From: Acidobacteriota bacterium
GTDB lineage: Bacteria > Acidobacteriota > Terriglobia > Acidiferrales > UBA7541
DNA: 32,587 bases
Direction of reading: 5' to 3'
NCBI GenBank assembly: GCA_003223215.1
Contig: QHYH01000151.1
Coordinates: 1 to 32,587 of the forward strand
Part shown: piece after piece, positions 32,551-32,587 of the stretch
How positions within the stretch are numbered: position 1 is the first letter of the stretch
Layout of the letters: each line of letters begins with the position of its first letter
Notes under the pieces: generated by a model
Told to the model about the DNA's origin: nothing
What the model saw: only the letters and a program-made list of their open reading frames with translations
Database searches by the model: none
Translations under genes and position numbers: made by a program

Positions 32551-32587
32551 CACTGCCTTTTTTGGTTTTTTCAGCCGGCAGCAGGTG

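Noticed and set aside
1-32587. CRISPR array
   Set aside because: Repeats are present, but none is regularly spaced with unique spacers, and no Cas gene is seen.

Overview
The window looks like a chromosome segment from a soil Acidobacteriota (Terriglobia-like) bacterium. The basis is the gene set: a VWFA-related protein of the kind typical of Acidobacteria, a Ser/Thr kinase fused to a TolB-like beta-propeller, a DinB-like exported protein, a bactofilin, DUF932 remnants, a secreted beta-propeller, an MMPL transporter beside a LolA-like protein, and moderately high GC. This is inference from gene content; there is no rRNA in the window.

Layout. Positions 1-2404 hold a broken small gene, an excisionase-like and tyrosine-integrase pair, and an intact tRNA-Lys(UUU) gene that starts 7 nt after the integrase stop codon. 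From there to about 19.06 kb the DNA is a ladder of old integrations. The 3' end of the tRNA recurs at 4.81, 13.76 and 19.04 kb. Two of the four copies (2.39 and 13.76 kb) share a further ~85 bp of downstream arm. The other two share a different downstream base pattern. A ~170-bp repeat precedes the tRNA-end copies at 4.81 and 13.76 kb. Between these marks lie a Phd/VapC toxin-antitoxin operon, a secreted DUF1080-like protein, a PilZ protein, a broken cation-efflux gene, two similar DUF932 gene fragments, a 1042-residue exported protein paired with a VWFA-related protein, a sigma-54 activator cut off inside its AAA+ domain, a convergent MMPL transporter and LolA-like pair, a DinB-like protein flanked by short direct repeats, and a nuclease fragment.

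From 19.08 to 24.24 kb there are an IS481-type remnant, a possible group II intron RT fragment, an intact secreted serine hydrolase, an NAD(P)-binding NmrA-like protein, a small graveyard of gene ends (PIN-like, FG-GAP, DUF4440-like), and a secreted YVTN-type beta-propeller. From 24.47 to 27.04 kb there is an insertion sequence with a 776-residue DDE transposase. Next to it are a broken HTH antitoxin and a frameshifted bactofilin. The window closes with an RHH gene overlapping an 81-residue partner (a candidate uncharacterised toxin-antitoxin module) behind a clear palindromic operator, and a large membrane Ser/Thr kinase.

Three copies of an ~80-bp structured repeat lie at 17.6, 28.2 and 32.3 kb. 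At least six genes carry single frameshifts, so the area is either a decaying accessory region or has assembly indels. The intact genes do not form one pathway. The functional units are the integrase/tRNA module, Phd-VapC, the 1042-aa/VWFA pair, the MMPL/LolA-like pair and the RHH/81-aa pair.
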